Shown here piece after piece: positions 6,960 through 7,956 of a DNA stretch of 7,956 nucleotides (position 1 is its first letter; each line of letters begins with the position of its first letter). The notes beneath the pieces are model-generated. The model was given only the letters and a program-made list of their open reading frames with translations. It was not told the origin of the DNA and did not search any database. The DNA lies in assembly GCA_047639615.1 (NCBI GenBank), contig JBLIOL010000268.1, positions 1-7,956 on the forward strand, in the 5' to 3' direction. The translations under genes and the position numbers were made by a program. This DNA is from CAYWNK01 sp047639615. Its GTDB lineage: Bacteria; Planctomycetota; UBA1135; GCA-002686595.

Positions 6960-7956
6960 GTCAGTTCGGGGCCCACGCGGGCCCTGTAGCGGGCCGCCAG
7001 GCCAGGATCCGCCTGAACCAGCTCCCGAGCGGCCAGGAATAGGTCCAAGTCCCGCTCCGGATCCGCCTCGCCCTCATCGGCCTTGCCGGACTGGCGCAGG
7101 CCCCCCAGCTCGCCCATCCCACGCTTGCGCAGGTCCTCCTCGGCCAGCTCGAAGCCATCCCGCGAGCGCTCCAGCAGCTGGAACTTCTTCGCGGCCTTGC
7201 CCGGGCCCAAGAGCATGCACCAGGAGTCCTGGGCTCCGCGCCCCACCCGCCCGCGCAGCTGGTGCAGCTGGGCCAAACCCAGCCGCTCCGCCCCCTCGAT
7301 CACGATCGTCGTGGAGTTGGGCACGTCCACCCCCACCTCGATCACCGTGGTCGCCACCAAGAGCCCAATGTCCCCGCGCCGGAAGCGATCCAAACGAAAG
7401 GCACGCTCCTCCGCCGGCAGCCGCCCGTGCACGAGCTCCACCCCAAAGTCCTTCACCCGCGCGTCCCTCGCCAGAGCCTCATAGCGCGCCTCCGCGCCCT
7501 CGCCACTGCCGCCGCCCTCGCCCGTAGCCTCGCCGATACGCGGGCAGACCCAGTAGGCCTGCTCCCCCACCGCGAGCCGCTGCTTCAAGTACGGCACGAT
7601 TTTCGCGCGCTCCGCCCCGCGCACCCAGCGCGTGCGCAAGCTCCCGCGCCCGGGCGGCGCATCGCGCAGGATCGAAACGTCCAAGTCGCCATACAGGGTC
7701 AACGCCAAGGTCCTCGGAATCGGCGTCGCCGTCATCAGCAACAGGTGCGCCTCCACACCCTTGCCCGCCAACGCCGCGCGCTGCCCAACACCAAAGCGGT
7801 GCTGCTCATCGATCACCACCAAATCCAAGCGCCGGAACTTCACGCCCTCGCTAAAGAGCGCATGCGTTCCAAAAGCGACCGAGGCCTGACCGCTGGCCAG
7901 TAGCTCCTCCGACCTGCGCCGCTCGCCCTTGCTGCGCCCGCCGCTCAGCAGCACCG
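6953..7956 (-). CDS. recG: ATP-dependent DNA helicase RecG (partial, 5' end beyond window)
   Basis: The C-terminal 334 codons of RecG, the helicase that remodels stalled replication forks and Holliday junctions in the cytoplasm. The frame is open to the right edge, so the N-terminal wedge domain and Walker A lie outside. Visible helicase motifs: 'GTHALF', motif II 'VVIDEQHRFGV' (DEQH at 7810-7799), motif III 'MTATPIPRTLALTLYGDLD', motif V 'ATTVIEVGVDVPNS' and motif VI 'QLRGRVGRG', then the RecG-specific tail 'DGFELAEEDL...QSG'. DEQH together with 'TLALTLYGDLD' separates it from Mfd, which has DEEH. Two small deviations are seen: a Gly/Glu-rich loop (about 7488-7535) after 'YWVCPRIGEA', and RGMGE where RGPGE is usual. 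The frame is intact. It is probably a housekeeping gene independent of the envelope genes that follow it, being separated from them by about 125 bp containing inverted repeats. Confidence 0.96.
   Translation of the reverse strand, partial: VLLSGGRSKGERRRSEELLASGQASVAFGTHALFSEGVKFRRLDLVVIDEQHRFGVGQRAALAGKGVEAHLLLMTATPIPRTLALTLYGDLDVSILRDAPPGRGSLRTRWVRGAERAKIVPYLKQRLAVGEQAYWVCPRIGEATGEGGGSGEGAEARYEALARDARVKDFGVELVHGRLPAEERAFRLDRFRRGDIGLLVATTVIEVGVDVPNSTTIVIEGAERLGLAQLHQLRGRVGRGAQDSWCMLLGPGKAAKKFQLLERSRDGFELAEEDLRKRGMGELGGLRQSGKADEGEADPERDLDLFLAARELVQADPGLAARYRARVGPELTP

Noticed and set aside
6953..7956. Assignment of the right-end helicase to Mfd
   Set aside because: Motif II is DEQH rather than DEEH, and the 'TLALTLYGDLD' and C-terminal 'DGFELAEEDL' elements fit RecG.

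Overview
The window is GC-rich bacterial DNA in which every gene I can support lies on the minus strand, so transcription runs from right to left. In transcription order it holds: the 3' half of recG (cut by the right edge); a 1068-residue exported HEAT-repeat protein; a short membrane-anchored SLT-type lytic transglycosylase; a MoxR-family AAA+ ATPase; a DUF58 (von Willebrand A-like) protein; and the start of a BatD-like membrane protein (cut by the left edge). I see no tRNA, rRNA, CRISPR array, insertion sequence or phage gene.

The organism cannot be named from this sequence. Several features fit Planctomycetota or a similar GC-rich, envelope-complex phylum: a large exported HEAT protein with a 'TGQ-FG-...-W-x-x-WW' element, starts that mostly lack Shine-Dalgarno sequences, and a MoxR/DUF58/BatD cluster. 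This is inference with low certainty.

Layout: recG ends at 6953. About 125 bp follow with inverted repeats, one set overlapping the recG stop. The HEAT gene (6828 to 3622) is followed after 11 bp by the transglycosylase gene (3610 to 2966), so these two are probably co-transcribed. A 126-bp gap with a small GC-rich hairpin separates them from moxR (2839 to 1844). DUF58 starts 18 bp after moxR, and its stop overlaps the GTG start of the BatD-like gene by 4 bp, which suggests translational coupling.

How the genes may work together: MoxR plus DUF58 plus BatD-like proteins are the core of the widespread MoxR/VWA ('Bat') systems, in which an AAA+ ATPase is thought to act with VWA-type partners on membrane or periplasmic clients. 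The adjacent HEAT protein and transglycosylase both carry export or membrane-anchor signals and would face the cell envelope. An envelope-maintenance role for the whole set is an inference from co-location. The points most worth a second look are an altered metal-site motif in the DUF58 protein, a paired CxxC module at the N-terminus of the HEAT protein, and the compact BatD-like protein at the left edge, which is easy to miss because it starts with GTG and runs off the window.
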